From the NCBI GenBank assembly GCA_017935045.1, contig JAGBIJ010000061.1, forward strand, positions 1 to 64,000: a stretch of 64,000 nucleotides of DNA. Direction: 5' to 3'. How positions within the stretch are numbered: the first letter of the stretch is position 1; each line of letters starts with the position of its first letter. This stretch comes from Muribaculaceae bacterium (GTDB lineage Bacteria; Bacteroidota; Bacteroidia; Bacteroidales; Muribaculaceae). The notes beneath the pieces were generated by a model that had not been told where the DNA came from, searched no databases, and saw only the letters and a list, made by a program, of their open reading frames with translations. Below are positions 1-9,176 of this stretch, one piece after another. A program made the position numbers and the translations under genes.

Positions 1-777
1 GAAACCGGCACTACCGTCGACGCCGAATCCAGTATTGTAGGCGGCATCGTATTCGGAATTGATCAAGAGGTACCATCCTTCGGGCAGCATGTTACCAGTC
101 AGTTTGTTGCCGTTGAGGCCGCCTGTACCGGGGGTGTTGAAATCCTGAGTGATTTTCATCAGGTTGCCGGGTGTCGGATCAGGACCGGGACCCGGGTCGG
201 GATTTTCTCCGCCCCCTTGGCCGTCGTCGTTGAGGTAGTTGTCAAGGTAGAAGTTGTTGCCTTCGATGCCGATATAGCAGTCGGCGTCAAGGTCTACCTT
301 GACGGTAGTGAACGTGTTTTCGTTTACGCCGAGTTCTTGCAGAGCTGCTTTGTCAAAGGCTTTGATAACGTCGCCCTGCGTGTAGGTGTCGCCGTTCTTG
401 ACCATCTTGTAGAAGGTAAGCTGCGGTAAGTAGGCGCTTAGGCTGCCTTTTATTTCGACTTGTACGAACGCACCGTTGCCTCCCTTGGCTTCGGTAACGT
501 ATGCCGACAGGCGTTTGTTGGCAGGGGAGTATGGGCCGGAAGCGCTCTGTGACTTCTGGAACTTCATACATGCCGTTCCGTCTACTCCCTGATCAGCGTT
601 CCACTCAAATACTGATGCGTATTGAGAGGAAGGCTTCCAGTACGACCAGCCATCGGGCATAACCTCCTGATTGTAACCTAAGCCTGACGGTCTGTCATTG
701 AAGTCCTGGGTAATCACTCCGGCTTTTGCCGTGAAGAGTGTTGCCAGGGACATGACAAGTAGTAATGACTTCTTCAT
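1..777 (-). CDS. Secreted modular surface protein, 5' part only
   Basis: The reading frame runs from an ATG at 777 to the window edge, giving 259 codons with no stop, so the C terminus is missing. The first 18 or so residues form a signal peptide (MKKSLLLVMSLATLFTAKA). Two copies of a module starting with ITQDFN and containing MP/LPEGW follow, at about residues 20-175 and 200 onward. They are joined by a Gly/Asp/Pro linker (ENPDPGPGPDPTPG). The module start resembles the choice-of-anchor/cleaved-adhesin type found in Bacteroidota surface proteins. That is an inference, and no enzyme motif is visible. The linker style matches the gene at 28674, so both may be exported by the same route. A T9SS sorting domain could lie outside the window. 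Confidence 0.75.
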   Translation of the reverse strand, partial: MKKSLLLVMSLATLFTAKAGVITQDFNDRPSGLGYNQEVMPDGWSYWKPSSQYASVFEWNADQGVDGTACMKFQKSQSASGPYSPANKRLSAYVTEAKGGNGAFVQVEIKGSLSAYLPQLTFYKMVKNGDTYTQGDVIKAFDKAALQELGVNENTFTTVKVDLDADCYIGIEGNNFYLDNYLNDDGQGGGENPDPGPGPDPTPGNLMKITQDFNTPGTGGLNGNKLTGNMLPEGWYLLINSEYDAAYNTGFGVDGSAGF

Positions 778-839
778 AAATTAGTGATTTAGTAAATAAT
801 TATCTCAAAAAAATTTTACAAGCGTAATTCTGTGGTTTG

Positions 840-847
840 CAAATTTA
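840..847 (-). promoter_or_regulatory. Possible -7 box of the leftward surface-protein gene
   Basis: The minus strand reads TAAATTTG, a full match to the Bacteroidota -7 box TAnnTTTG, 62 bases before the start codon. No TTTG lies at the usual 19-21 base distance, so the assignment is tentative. The rest of 778-988 is A/T-rich and shows no gene. Confidence 0.4.
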
Positions 848-988
848 AGTAAAATTTTTCAAAAAAAGAATAAGTACAGTGTAAAAATAAAATTATACCA
901 TATATATAGGTGTTCTCAAAATATCTTTCTAAAGTGCGCTGTGCGTTTTATTGTATTTTTCTGTAGATATATTGCCGCCAAAATGCAG

Positions 989-3900
989 TCAGCGTATGGT
1001 GTCTGTTGTGACGGCGGGAATAGTGTCCGGCGTAGAAGTCTTTTTGCGTCGGCGGAACAGTCCGGGCAGGAAATGATTGAAATCGCGTTTGAACACTATG
1101 CCTATGCCTTGTGTGGTCAGTGCCGAGCGCAGGTAGTAGTTCTGGTCGTTGAAGTGGTTGTAGGCTTTCAGGCGCAGTGAGCCGGACGAATTCAGCAGGT
1201 ACTCTATGTCGAAGTCGCCCACGAAAGTGGTAGACGATGTCGCCCGGTCGCGGTAGCCGAAGTTTCCGTTTAGCAGCAGCCGGTTGTTGAGCAGCGTCGA
1301 CGAGAGGGCCAGATCTACCTCCATGTCGGAGAAATCGCCTTTGTCGGTGCGGAAATTGGGCGTGAAGCTCCAGTTGGGAGAGAGGGCTCCGAGCATCGAT
1401 GTGAGCTGGGTGGACAGGGTGGTGGAGGCCAGCGAGCCGAGTTCGTTGTTGTTACCCGTGGTTCCCATGTAGTCGGGTGTGTAAAAGCGGTTTAGAGCGA
1501 GCAGATAGACAATCTGGCGGCTCATCATGTCGGAGGTGGAGACGATACTCTTTACCTTGCGTGTGATGTCTTGCGTGAGTGTAGGCAGCTCGATGTCGAA
1601 ATTGATGTCCGGACTCTGCATGTTGCCGCTGACTTTAAGCAGGGCCTCCACCGGTACATTGGTGCGGTTCAGCTCCCGGTCGGAGGCAAATGATTTGTCC
1701 AGGTCGGTAAGCGATGTGTTCACGCGGTAGGCCGCTGTAATGTCGAGTACGGCGGCAAGCGGGTCGCCGTTGAATGTGATTTTGGAGCCGTCGCGTATCT
1801 TGAAGTCCCGGACTATGACGTCTTGCAGCGTGAAGTTGTAAGTGCCGCGTGTAAGGGTATAGGTGCCGTATAGGTCCATTTCTCCGTCATTGTTGTAAGA
1901 CATACGCAGATTTCCCGATCCGTTGGCCTTTATCTTGTCGCCGGCTACCGGGTCCATTACAATCGTGACGTTGGCGTCGGGGGTAGCCGTCATACGTATG
2001 TCCATAGAGTAGCGTGTAGGTCTGTCAGGTGTTTTCTCAGCTTCCTGACGTCGGAATTCCTTGAGAAATTCGGGCTCTTCTTCGGTAACTTTTACCTGCT
2101 CGCGTATGGAGGCTTCAAGCGCCTCCTTGCGCTTGTCGGTAAAGGTAAGGAACTGGTATGTCTCAGCTTCCTCGCTGTCGTCCAGTACGAAGGTAAACGA
2201 TGAGCCGGGCGCGGATGTCATGTCTACCAGCACGCTTATATATCCCGGTACGCCGTGGATGGAGCCGGAGCCGTTGCCGTAGATAGTGCCGTACCAGACG
2301 GGGTTGATAGCGGCATTGGTGTCATAGCAAAGGAAATCGCGCGCCTTGGTTACCGAGAAATCAAACGAAGGATCGTGGAAATAGCGGTGCCGCACCTCGC
2401 CGTTGAGTACGGCCGTATGGCCGTTGCGGTCGCGCAGCGTGATGTCGTCAAGCTTTATAAGACCGGGCTCCATGATTACGGTATCGCTTGCCGAATACCA
2501 TGTATTGGTAACGTCTACTTTCATCCTCAGTGTGTCGGCAAATACTTTGCCGGTAAGGTCGATGTCTTTGAATGTGCCGTACAAGTGTACATTGCCGGAG
2601 GCGCGCCCCTCTACAGCCGAGGAGAATGCCGCCATGAACGGCTGCAGAAAACCGATGTCGACTTTGTCGGCTTCGCACGTCAGGTCGAGTGACTCGCCGA
2701 CTACGTAGATGTTGCCGTATATGCGTGCCACGCGCCTGTTTTTCTCAGAGATGTCTGCATCGAGATAGACGGATTTGGTGTCATTGTCCCAATGGCTGTC
2801 GATCAGCGCGTCGCCGAGCAGAGAGCGGTTGTAGGTCAGGTTGTCTACTTTCAGTCCGCTTGTCTGCAAGACGGGCAGTCCGGAGAAGAGCCGCGATGCC
2901 TCGACCGTGCCGGACGCGCGGCCGCCGAAAGTCACATAGTTGATGTTGAGTGTCTCAAATACGTAGTCCAGGTCTATGTTGCGCAAGTCCACGGTCAGGC
3001 GGTCGTCGGGCGATGCTGTGGCTTTGCCGTTGATGACGGCGTATTGGCCCGGGCGATGGACCTTTATGCTGTCGGCCTGTACTGATTTGTCGTGATACAG
3101 TATACGCGCGGGATCTATCTGCCAGACTGTGTCGTTGACCTCAAATTGCGATGGGTTGACGTAGACTTCGATGTCGCGGCGCCCCGTGTCTGCGTCGCGG
3201 GGGAACATGGCTGTCAGCGATACGAGTCCACGGTAGGACCGTGCCCGGTCGAATACCCAGGACAGATCGGTCTGCACGCGGTTGTTGGCGGTGTTGGCGT
3301 CCAGAGAGACTGTGATGTCTCCCTTGTTGTTGGGAATACGGGTGGCGAACGCAAGATTGCATAAGTCCGTGGCCGTGTCTACGCGCAGAGCCAGACGCGT
3401 GTCGCGTATGAGCTTGGATTTGCCTTGGCGCAGATAAGGAATGTCAAGGTCGAGAGCCGCCGTGCCTGCCGAGGAATCGTATGAACCGGTAAGGCGCAGG
3501 TCTTCAAGGAGCGATACGGGGAGCTTCACGCCGGAGAGCAGGGGGCTGTCTTTGGGAAGATCAATCTCAAACTCAAATTGCTGGTCACGTACGGAAGTAT
3601 GCCCCAGAGTCACAAGGTCTGGGAGGAAGCGTGCCGCCAGAGTGCGGAGCGAGGCCGGGAGCTGGGTAGGATAGAAATCTCCCCGTACCGAGGCAGAGAC
3701 AAACTCTGACTCCAGGGTCAGTGAATAGGGCAGTTCGTGACGCTGAGACTGTAGATACAGATGGTCGAGGTTGATATCCGGGTGGCGGCTGTCGGAGTAA
3801 TGCAGTCCCGTAACTTCGATAAATCCGTCGGCATTGTCAGGACTGTTGCCGGTAAAGGAGGCTTTGATGTCGCCGCTGACTGCCAAATTGTCGACGGGCA

Positions 3901-5518
3901 GAGGCAACTTTAGAGCCGTGAGGTTGACATTGCGTATCTGAGCCGTGAGGTCGACATCGGAGGCTGCGCCTGCCAAAGTGCCGGAGCCCCGCAACTCAAA
4001 ATCCAAATTGGGATCAGAGGCAGCTATTTCCCCCTCGACCGATTTGCCGCGCTTGGTAATGTCGGCTATGAGTCCAGCGTAATTGTAGCCTTTATAGACG
4101 AACCCGCCTACATCGACACTGATATGACCGTCGGCATCGCCGCCCGCTACGGTAAGGTCAGCTTCGGCCGTGGTAATGAGTCTGCCGAAATCGGGCTTGT
4201 CAAGCAGCATCCCCACATCGAACCCTGATGTGCTGACTGCGGCTTTGATCTGATGCCGGCCGCTTTGCAAGGCGTGGTAGGCGGCTGACAGGGTAGCTTC
4301 GCCCGGAGAAACGATGATTTTGCCATCAAACTCAGCGTTGTGCGCCGAGCCGGATATGGCCGCGTCTATCTGAATGTCGCCCAGACGGCGCAGCAGGGCG
4401 GCCGCCTCAGGCTTTAGTGTAACGAAATCGTCGAGTATTGCGCTTACGGCCGAGGCCTTGGCCATAAGCTTCAGAGCCGGGAAAGCTGCCGAGAGATTCT
4501 TGATGTCGCCTTCCAGACCATTCACTTCCCCATGTGCGCGTAAGCTGATACCGGCCGGATAGTCTATCTCAAGGCGGTCTACAGCTAAATTGCCGCGATG
4601 ATATGTGATGTCGGCGTTAAGCCGGACTTGCTGATTGTAATGCGACAGCGCCGGAAGCAAGCAGGCGAAATCGGAGGGGGTAATGCGTGTGTCGGGCAAT
4701 ATGACGGTCAGCGGCCGGCTGAGCAACTGGTCTTTGAGATGCGCGAAACCGTCGATATCAAGCTCCATGTCGGAAGGGCGTATGACTGTGCCGGGCATCT
4801 CTATGCTAAGTCCGCTGAAGGCTACGAGACGGGATGAAATATGGAATTTGCCCGCAATCTTGTTTACTTTCAGGCCTGATGTCTCGCGGAAAGCCAGACG
4901 CCGCAGATCGATACTGAAGTCATCGTTGCGCATGACAGGCAGGCGCAGGTCGGCGGATATGTCGGTAAGCGTCAGGTGATTGAAGTCCATCACGCGGCCC
5001 GGCTTGGGCTGTATCCACTCGCGGTCGTATGTGAGGCTGCAGTTGCGCAGTATGATATTGTTGATTACCAGGTCGAAGCGCGTGGGCGGCTTGTTTTTCT
5101 CCCTGGATTTGAAAGCGTCAATGAGATATTGTATGTTCAGTGGCGCTCCGGGAGCCGGTTGGCTGATATGGGCATCGAGCGCTATGATTTCGGCGTATGT
5201 AAAGACAAGCCTGCGCTCTCTGAGGAGCGTCTGAAGGCTAAGCCCCGCTCCGATTTTGTCAGCCTTCATTACCGTGTGGCCGGCCGGGTCACATACCTGC
5301 ACATCGGAAAGTATGACTTCGTTGAAAGGGAAAATGGATACGCCGCCGATTTCCACTTTGCCTCCAGTGCGTGCCGTAAGTTCTTCAGAGGCGATGCCGC
5401 ATATCCAGCGCTGCACGGGGGGCAGAAGCAACGCGATGTATAGCAACGCGTATAACCCCGCTATGGTAAGCAGGGTTCCGGCCAGCAGGCTACGTATGAT
5501 TTTATAGAATTTTTTCAC
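989..5518 (-). CDS. tamB: TamB-like translocation/assembly module protein
   Basis: This 1509-residue protein has one N-terminal membrane segment (about residues 8-32). It is followed by a very long beta-rich, AsmA/DUF490-like body, and the TamB domain fills roughly the last 400 residues. TamB proteins are inner-membrane-anchored periplasmic bridges that work with a BamA/TamA-type barrel and in lipid or outer-membrane protein transport. The length fits the Bacteroidota members of the family. No tamA lies nearby. It diverges from tsaD with a 104-base gap that holds both promoters. The start at 5518 gives a good positively charged n-region (MKKFYKIIRS). The C-terminal tail after the TamB domain is rich in Arg/Lys and Thr. 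Confidence 0.88.
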   Translation of the reverse strand: MKKFYKIIRSLLAGTLLTIAGLYALLYIALLLPPVQRWICGIASEELTARTGGKVEIGGVSIFPFNEVILSDVQVCDPAGHTVMKADKIGAGLSLQTLLRERRLVFTYAEIIALDAHISQPAPGAPLNIQYLIDAFKSREKNKPPTRFDLVINNIILRNCSLTYDREWIQPKPGRVMDFNHLTLTDISADLRLPVMRNDDFSIDLRRLAFRETSGLKVNKIAGKFHISSRLVAFSGLSIEMPGTVIRPSDMELDIDGFAHLKDQLLSRPLTVILPDTRITPSDFACLLPALSHYNQQVRLNADITYHRGNLAVDRLEIDYPAGISLRAHGEVNGLEGDIKNLSAAFPALKLMAKASAVSAILDDFVTLKPEAAALLRRLGDIQIDAAISGSAHNAEFDGKIIVSPGEATLSAAYHALQSGRHQIKAAVSTSGFDVGMLLDKPDFGRLITTAEADLTVAGGDADGHISVDVGGFVYKGYNYAGLIADITKRGKSVEGEIAASDPNLDFELRGSGTLAGAASDVDLTAQIRNVNLTALKLPLPVDNLAVSGDIKASFTGNSPDNADGFIEVTGLHYSDSRHPDINLDHLYLQSQRHELPYSLTLESEFVSASVRGDFYPTQLPASLRTLAARFLPDLVTLGHTSVRDQQFEFEIDLPKDSPLLSGVKLPVSLLEDLRLTGSYDSSAGTAALDLDIPYLRQGKSKLIRDTRLALRVDTATDLCNLAFATRIPNNKGDITVSLDANTANNRVQTDLSWVFDRARSYRGLVSLTAMFPRDADTGRRDIEVYVNPSQFEVNDTVWQIDPARILYHDKSVQADSIKVHRPGQYAVINGKATASPDDRLTVDLRNIDLDYVFETLNINYVTFGGRASGTVEASRLFSGLPVLQTSGLKVDNLTYNRSLLGDALIDSHWDNDTKSVYLDADISEKNRRVARIYGNIYVVGESLDLTCEADKVDIGFLQPFMAAFSSAVEGRASGNVHLYGTFKDIDLTGKVFADTLRMKVDVTNTWYSASDTVIMEPGLIKLDDITLRDRNGHTAVLNGEVRHRYFHDPSFDFSVTKARDFLCYDTNAAINPVWYGTIYGNGSGSIHGVPGYISVLVDMTSAPGSSFTFVLDDSEEAETYQFLTFTDKRKEALEASIREQVKVTEEEPEFLKEFRRQEAEKTPDRPTRYSMDIRMTATPDANVTIVMDPVAGDKIKANGSGNLRMSYNNDGEMDLYGTYTLTRGTYNFTLQDVIVRDFKIRDGSKITFNGDPLAAVLDITAAYRVNTSLTDLDKSFASDRELNRTNVPVEALLKVSGNMQSPDINFDIELPTLTQDITRKVKSIVSTSDMMSRQIVYLLALNRFYTPDYMGTTGNNNELGSLASTTLSTQLTSMLGALSPNWSFTPNFRTDKGDFSDMEVDLALSSTLLNNRLLLNGNFGYRDRATSSTTFVGDFDIEYLLNSSGSLRLKAYNHFNDQNYYLRSALTTQGIGIVFKRDFNHFLPGLFRRRKKTSTPDTIPAVTTDTIR

Positions 5519-5549
5519 TTCCGCCCCATGCAGATTACGTTGCAGACTG

Positions 5550-5581
5550 CAAAATTACGCATAATTATTTGGACGGGCAAA
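5550..5581 (-). promoter_or_regulatory. tamB promoter
   Basis: The minus strand has TTTG (5581-5578), 20 bases, then TAATTTTG (5557-5550), a full Bacteroidota consensus. It is interleaved with the tsaD promoter on the other strand, whose -33 element sits between these two elements. Confidence 0.75.
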
Positions 5582-5599
5582 TTGTTTGATGTAACTTTG
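5568..5599 (+). promoter_or_regulatory. tsaD promoter
   Basis: TTTG (5568-5571), 20 bases and TAACTTTG (5592-5599) end 23 bases before the tsaD ATG. This is a full consensus match and physically overlaps the tamB promoter. Confidence 0.78.
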
Positions 5600-5622
5600 C
5601 AGTTGAAAGAGTAAGCAAACAG

Positions 5623-6639
5623 ATGAGTACGACAATTCTGGCCATAGAATCATCGTGCGACGATACCTCGGCAGCCGTCGTGAGCGACGGATTGCTCGTG
5701 AGCAATGTCATAGCGTCGCAGAAAGTACATGAGGAGTATGGAGGCGTGGTGCCGGAGCTGGCATCGCGCGCGCATATACAGAATATAGTGCCGGTGGTAA
5801 GCAGTGCGCTCGCCAATGCCGGAATCGACAAGAGCGAACTGAACGCCATAGCGTTTACGCGCGGTCCGGGATTGCTGGGGTCGCTGCTCGTAGGCACATC
5901 GTTCGCCAAAGGGCTGGCTGTCTCGCTTGGCATACCGACAATAGATGTCAATCACCTGCATGGCCATGTGCTGGCGCACTTCATCCGCGAACACGAGGAT
6001 GACGAGGTGCCGGAGTTTCCGTACATGTGTCTGCTTGTGTCGGGAGGTAATTCGCAAATCGTGATGGTACGCGGCTACAACGATATGGAGATATTGGGTC
6101 AGACTATAGACGATGCCGCAGGCGAGGCTTTCGACAAATGCGCGAAAGTGATGGGGCTGCCTTATCCCGGCGGTCCGCACATAGACCGTCTGGCCGCCAA
6201 GGGCGATGCCTCGCGTTTCCGGTTCAGCAAGCCTCATATCCCCGGTCTCGACTATTCGTTCAGCGGTCTGAAGACATCTTTTCTCTACACGCTGCGCGAT
6301 GCCGTGAAGCAGGATGTCTCGTTTATAGAAAAGAATAAGGAAGACCTGGCAGCGTCATTGCAGCATACCATAATAGATATATTGCTTCATAAACTCGATT
6401 TGGCAGTGCGACAGCATCCGGTGGCCCATCTTGCCATAGGCGGCGGCGTCTCGGCCAACAGCGGTGTCCGCAATGCGGTGGCGGAGTTCTGCCGCCAGCG
6501 CGGCATACGGGCCTGGATTCCTTCTCGCGCATATACTACAGACAACGCCGCTATGGTAGCTGTGGCTGGGTACTTCAAATATCTGAATAATGAATTTTGC
6601 GACCTTTCGCTGCCACCGTATTCACGCGTCAGCGTATGA
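5623..6639 (+). CDS. tsaD: tRNA N6-adenosine threonylcarbamoyltransferase TsaD
   Basis: TsaD transfers the threonylcarbamoyl group from TC-AMP to A37 of ANN-decoding tRNAs, in a complex with TsaB and TsaE. The 338-residue length is normal. The ASKHA-fold N terminus (LAIESSCDDTSAA) is visible. The metal site HLHGH at residues 111-115 is intact, with H111 and H115 the expected ligands. The Gly-rich VSGGNSQIV and the C-terminal GGGVSAN are also present. The YrdC-type gene at 12023 could supply TC-AMP; tsaB and tsaE are not in the window. cinA follows after 24 bases and is probably co-transcribed. Confidence 0.96.
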   Translation: MSTTILAIESSCDDTSAAVVSDGLLVSNVIASQKVHEEYGGVVPELASRAHIQNIVPVVSSALANAGIDKSELNAIAFTRGPGLLGSLLVGTSFAKGLAVSLGIPTIDVNHLHGHVLAHFIREHEDDEVPEFPYMCLLVSGGNSQIVMVRGYNDMEILGQTIDDAAGEAFDKCAKVMGLPYPGGPHIDRLAAKGDASRFRFSKPHIPGLDYSFSGLKTSFLYTLRDAVKQDVSFIEKNKEDLAASLQHTIIDILLHKLDLAVRQHPVAHLAIGGGVSANSGVRNAVAEFCRQRGIRAWIPSRAYTTDNAAMVAVAGYFKYLNNEFCDLSLPPYSRVSV

Positions 6640-6663
6640 GCCTGCGCCTAACATAAATGCAAC

Positions 6664-7428
6664 ATGAAAGAGGATAAGAACCATACCGAAGAACGGCATA
6701 TAGTGATATTCGGCTATACGCGTGAGGAGCTGCAGGGCTTGATGCATCATTTTGAAAAAGGTCTGCCAGACTATATCACGCTGTCGTTCAAGACACAAGC
6801 GGAGTGTACGCATGTGAAACTGACAGGCTCCGGCCCGGGAGTGGAGCTGCTGCGGTTCAATATGAACAAATATCAGCGTACGCTCGCCGAACTGTTTTCG
6901 GAGGAGGTAATCGCTCTGGAGGATGTAAGCATCTCTCAGCTGCTGGGCGCTCAGCTTCTGGAAAACGAGCTGACAGTATCTTCGGCCGAAAGCTGCACCG
7001 GCGGCAACATTGCCCACCGTATTGTGCAGAACGCCGGTAGCTCGGCATATTTCCTGGGCAGTGTCGTGAGCTATTCGAATGGCGTCAAAGCCTCGGTGCT
7101 TGATGTGGATCGCGCGCTTATAGACCGCTATGGAGCTGTAAGCCGCGAGGTGGCGGAGGCGATGGTAAAGGGGGTATGCAAACTTATGCATACCAACTGC
7201 GGCATGGCTACCTCCGGCATAGCGGGTCCCGAGGGAGGCACTGCTGTGAAACCGGTCGGCACCGTATGGTTTGCAGTCAAGTATAACGAGCTGGTGGTAA
7301 GTGAGGTAAAACACTTTTCCGGGAATCGTAACGAAGTGATAGAAAGCGCTACCAACCACGCTATGGTAATGCTTCTCAATGTGCTTCGGCACAACTATAC
7401 GCCGCCCGAATATGGCGGTGACGACTGA
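6664..7428 (+). CDS. CinA C-terminal/PncC-type nicotinamide-nucleotide amidase, short form
   Basis: This 254-residue protein carries the CinA C-terminal amidase domain from about residue 90 on. It has AESCTGG (108-114) and the SGIAGPEGG signature near residue 195. The family hydrolyses NMN to NaMN in pyridine nucleotide salvage. Residues 1-85 look like the middle domain of full CinA. The N-terminal MoCF/COG1058 domain of the usual roughly 410-residue protein is absent, and there is no sign of a frameshift or of its remains upstream. It is therefore a short form and not a broken gene. It follows tsaD by 24 bases. Confidence 0.85.
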   Translation: MKEDKNHTEERHIVIFGYTREELQGLMHHFEKGLPDYITLSFKTQAECTHVKLTGSGPGVELLRFNMNKYQRTLAELFSEEVIALEDVSISQLLGAQLLENELTVSSAESCTGGNIAHRIVQNAGSSAYFLGSVVSYSNGVKASVLDVDRALIDRYGAVSREVAEAMVKGVCKLMHTNCGMATSGIAGPEGGTAVKPVGTVWFAVKYNELVVSEVKHFSGNRNEVIESATNHAMVMLLNVLRHNYTPPEYGGDD

Positions 7429-7464
7429 CACTCAGCGAAAATGCCAAAAAAAGATACTGCGAAA

Positions 7465-7496
7465 TTTGGCGGAACCGACAAAAATTAGTAATTTTG
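7465..7496 (+). promoter_or_regulatory. Promoter of the rpmB-rpmG operon
   Basis: TTTG (7465-7468), 20 bases and TAATTTTG (7489-7496) match the consensus fully. The leader before rpmB would be about 115 bases, long compared with other genes here. It contains no hairpin strong enough to name. Confidence 0.75.
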
Positions 7497-7615
7497 CAGC
7501 GGTTTTTGCGGCACATCCTGTAAAGCCGTTGAGAATGATGCACTTGACGGTGATATGAGAACTGAGATGGCGGCCTCAAAGCAAATTGGAAAATAATAGA
7601 AAAGATACAACAGCC

Positions 7616-7879
7616 ATGTCAAAAATTTGTCAGATAACAGGCAAGCAGGCGATGACGGGTAACAATGTTTCCCACTCCAAGCGTCGCACCAAGCGCAAAT
7701 TCAACGTGAATCTCTTTACCAAAAAGTTCTACTGGGTAGAGGAAGATTTGTGGATTCTTCTCACAGTGTCGGCACGCGGTCTGCGTACCATCAACAAGAT
7801 GGGTCTCGACGCCGCTCTCAAGGAAGCTGAGAAGAAAGGTTACCTTGACTTCAAGGACATCAAAGTAATATCAATGTAA
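7616..7879 (+). CDS. rpmB: 50S ribosomal protein bL28
   Basis: The 87-residue basic protein starts [10 protein letters not shown] and holds the bL28 pattern of [14 protein letters not shown] followed by RGLRTI. It binds 23S rRNA in the large subunit. The frame is open 30 bases further upstream, but the ATG at 7616 gives the conserved N terminus. It is the first gene of a three-gene operon with rpmG (19-base gap) and the DUF4295 gene, an arrangement typical of Bacteroidota. Confidence 0.96.
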   Translation: MSKICQITGKQAMTGNNVSHSKRRTKRKFNVNLFTKKFYWVEEDLWILLTVSARGLRTINKMGLDAALKEAEKKGYLDFKDIKVISM

Positions 7880-7898
7880 TCAAGCAAGATCCGAAAAT

Positions 7899-8087
7899 AT
7901 GGCAAAGAAAGCTAAAGGCAACAGAGTACAGGTCATTCTCGAGTGTACTGAACACAAAAATAGCGGCATGCCCGGTACATCTCGCTATATTACGACCAAG
8001 AATCGCAAGAATACTACCGAGCGTCTCGAGCTCAAGAAGTACAACCCGATTCTGAAGAGATATACAATCCACAAAGAAATCAAATAA
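7899..8087 (+). CDS. rpmG: 50S ribosomal protein bL33, zinc-free type
   Basis: The 62-residue protein carries the bL33 core ([18 protein letters not shown] and a C-terminal HKEIK). Of the four zinc-binding Cys of the C+ form only one remains (C16 in LECTEH), so it is the C- form that folds without zinc. It lies 19 bases after rpmB and 15 before the DUF4295 gene. Confidence 0.95.
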   Translation: MAKKAKGNRVQVILECTEHKNSGMPGTSRYITTKNRKNTTERLELKKYNPILKRYTIHKEIK

Positions 8088-8102
8088 TAACGACATAACA
8101 CT

Positions 8103-8252
8103 ATGGCTAAAAAGACAGTTGCATCACTGCAGAAGGGTGAAGGCCGTACTTACAGCAAAATCATCAAGATGGAGAAGTCTCCCAAGACCGGAGCCTACAT
8201 CTTCAAAGAGGAGATGGTTCCCAATGACGCTGTGAAAGATGCCCTGAAGTAA
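8103..8252 (+). CDS. DUF4295 small basic protein next to bL33
   Basis: This 49-residue reading frame runs from an ATG at 8103 (MAKKTVASLQKGEGR) to a TAA at 8250-8252. It is Lys-rich and ends NDAVKDALK. A short protein of this type follows rpmG across Bacteroidota and is annotated DUF4295. Its function is unknown, but the constant ribosomal context suggests a ribosome-linked role (inference). It is too short for a usual 60-residue cutoff and easy to miss. Confidence 0.85.
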   Translation: MAKKTVASLQKGEGRTYSKIIKMEKSPKTGAYIFKEEMVPNDAVKDALK

Positions 8253-8267
8253 TAATTCATGCCTCAG

Positions 8268-8287
8268 CCGGCTGTCTCAGCCGGTTT
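8268..8287 (+). terminator. First terminator after rpmB-rpmG-DUF4295
   Basis: CCGGCTG-TCT-CAGCCGG, extended by A-T and G-T pairs, is followed by TTT. It lies 15 bases after the DUF4295 stop. Confidence 0.6.
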
Positions 8288-8304
8288 GGCTATCAAAGAT
8301 ATTG

Positions 8305-8339
8305 CCCGGAGTCCAGATTTGGATTCCGGGTATCTTTTT
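8305..8339 (+). terminator. Second terminator after the rpmB operon
   Basis: A 10-bp stem (8305-8314 with 8321-8330, one G-U pair) has a 6-base loop and is followed by TATCTTTTT. It would also fold at the end of the convergent Crp/Fnr gene, but the T-run fits the plus strand. Confidence 0.7.
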
Positions 8340-8375
8340 GTCGGGGAAGGGACGGGCTGTTGCGGAGGATACGCT

Positions 8376-9050
8376 TCAACGGCTGATATTGATGGACAGG
8401 CAGCCCGAAACGGAAATATGTATTGTTATCTCTCCGGATTTGACCAGGGATTCAAGCTGTGTCGACAGTGTGGCCTGGTCTGTATGAAAGAGTGCGCAGA
8501 GAAACTCCGGTGTGGTCTCGACTGTAGAGTCCGATACACCATGCGAGCGGTTGTAATTCCGGATACCGGTAATCCATTCGGTAATTGAGCCTGCCGGATA
8601 GTGCCGCAGCAGCGATGAGTCATATTGTGTCTGGAAAGATAAATAATTGAGGTAGTTGACCAGAAAGATGTTGTCTGTCCCCAGCAGACGCAAATACTGC
8701 CATTTGGGCAGCTGCATTAGGTCTGTGTCTTCCAGGGCTACTATATCGGCAGGATAGTTGGTGTCCATGCCGAAGAGCCGATTGGCGCACAGTACGCTGT
8801 TGGCCCCTATTATATAAGTAAGCCTCAGATTTCCATCATGCATAGGTATTGTCATACTTGCTTGCCCGTGCAGTATGAATTTGAGGTCTGTACATGGATT
8901 CCCCCCGCAAGCGAGAGATTCTTCGGCGCGTACGGAGATGAACTCCAGGTTGGTGCGCTCCAGAAAATCTGAAATTTGCGCCTCGCTGGTGCCCTTGAAC
9001 AAAGGGAGATTCATTATGGTCTCGTACATCGTGTACATAGGCGTGCTCAA
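8376..9050 (-). CDS. Crp/Fnr-type transcription regulator
   Basis: This 224-residue protein has an N-terminal cyclic-nucleotide-binding-type beta roll (about 15-130) and a central dimer helix (130-150). A short C-terminal winged-helix region follows, where residues 190-215 (HTDQATLSTQLESLVKSGEI) would be the recognition part. The phosphate-binding Arg motif of cAMP-binding Crp is not seen, so its ligand is unknown. Orphan regulators of this type are common in Bacteroidales. It stands alone, divergent from the lipoprotein gene and convergent with the ribosomal operon. The start could also be the Met at residue 5 or 8. Confidence 0.75.
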   Translation of the reverse strand: MSTPMYTMYETIMNLPLFKGTSEAQISDFLERTNLEFISVRAEESLACGGNPCTDLKFILHGQASMTIPMHDGNLRLTYIIGANSVLCANRLFGMDTNYPADIVALEDTDLMQLPKWQYLRLLGTDNIFLVNYLNYLSFQTQYDSSLLRHYPAGSITEWITGIRNYNRSHGVSDSTVETTPEFLCALFHTDQATLSTQLESLVKSGEITIHISVSGCLSINISR

Positions 9051-9072
9051 TGTGGTAATTCACACATCAGTG

Positions 9073-9104
9073 CAAATTTAATGAATTTTCCTGAATTGAC
9101 AAAA
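9073..9104 (-). promoter_or_regulatory. Promoter of the Crp/Fnr-type gene
   Basis: The minus strand reads TTTTG (9104-9100), 19 bases, then TAAATTTG (9080-9073). This is a full consensus match 22 bases before the ATG. Confidence 0.75.
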
Positions 9105-9176
9105 TTGTGACAGTGAAGTCTTCAACCTTTTTGTATGCAAGCGTGTTATTTCATAAATGACAAAGAGATAGAGATT

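Noticed and set aside
7497..7615. Possible ribosomal-protein autoregulatory leader before rpmB
   Set aside because: The leader is long, but I could not find a convincing conserved fold or a known motif in it.
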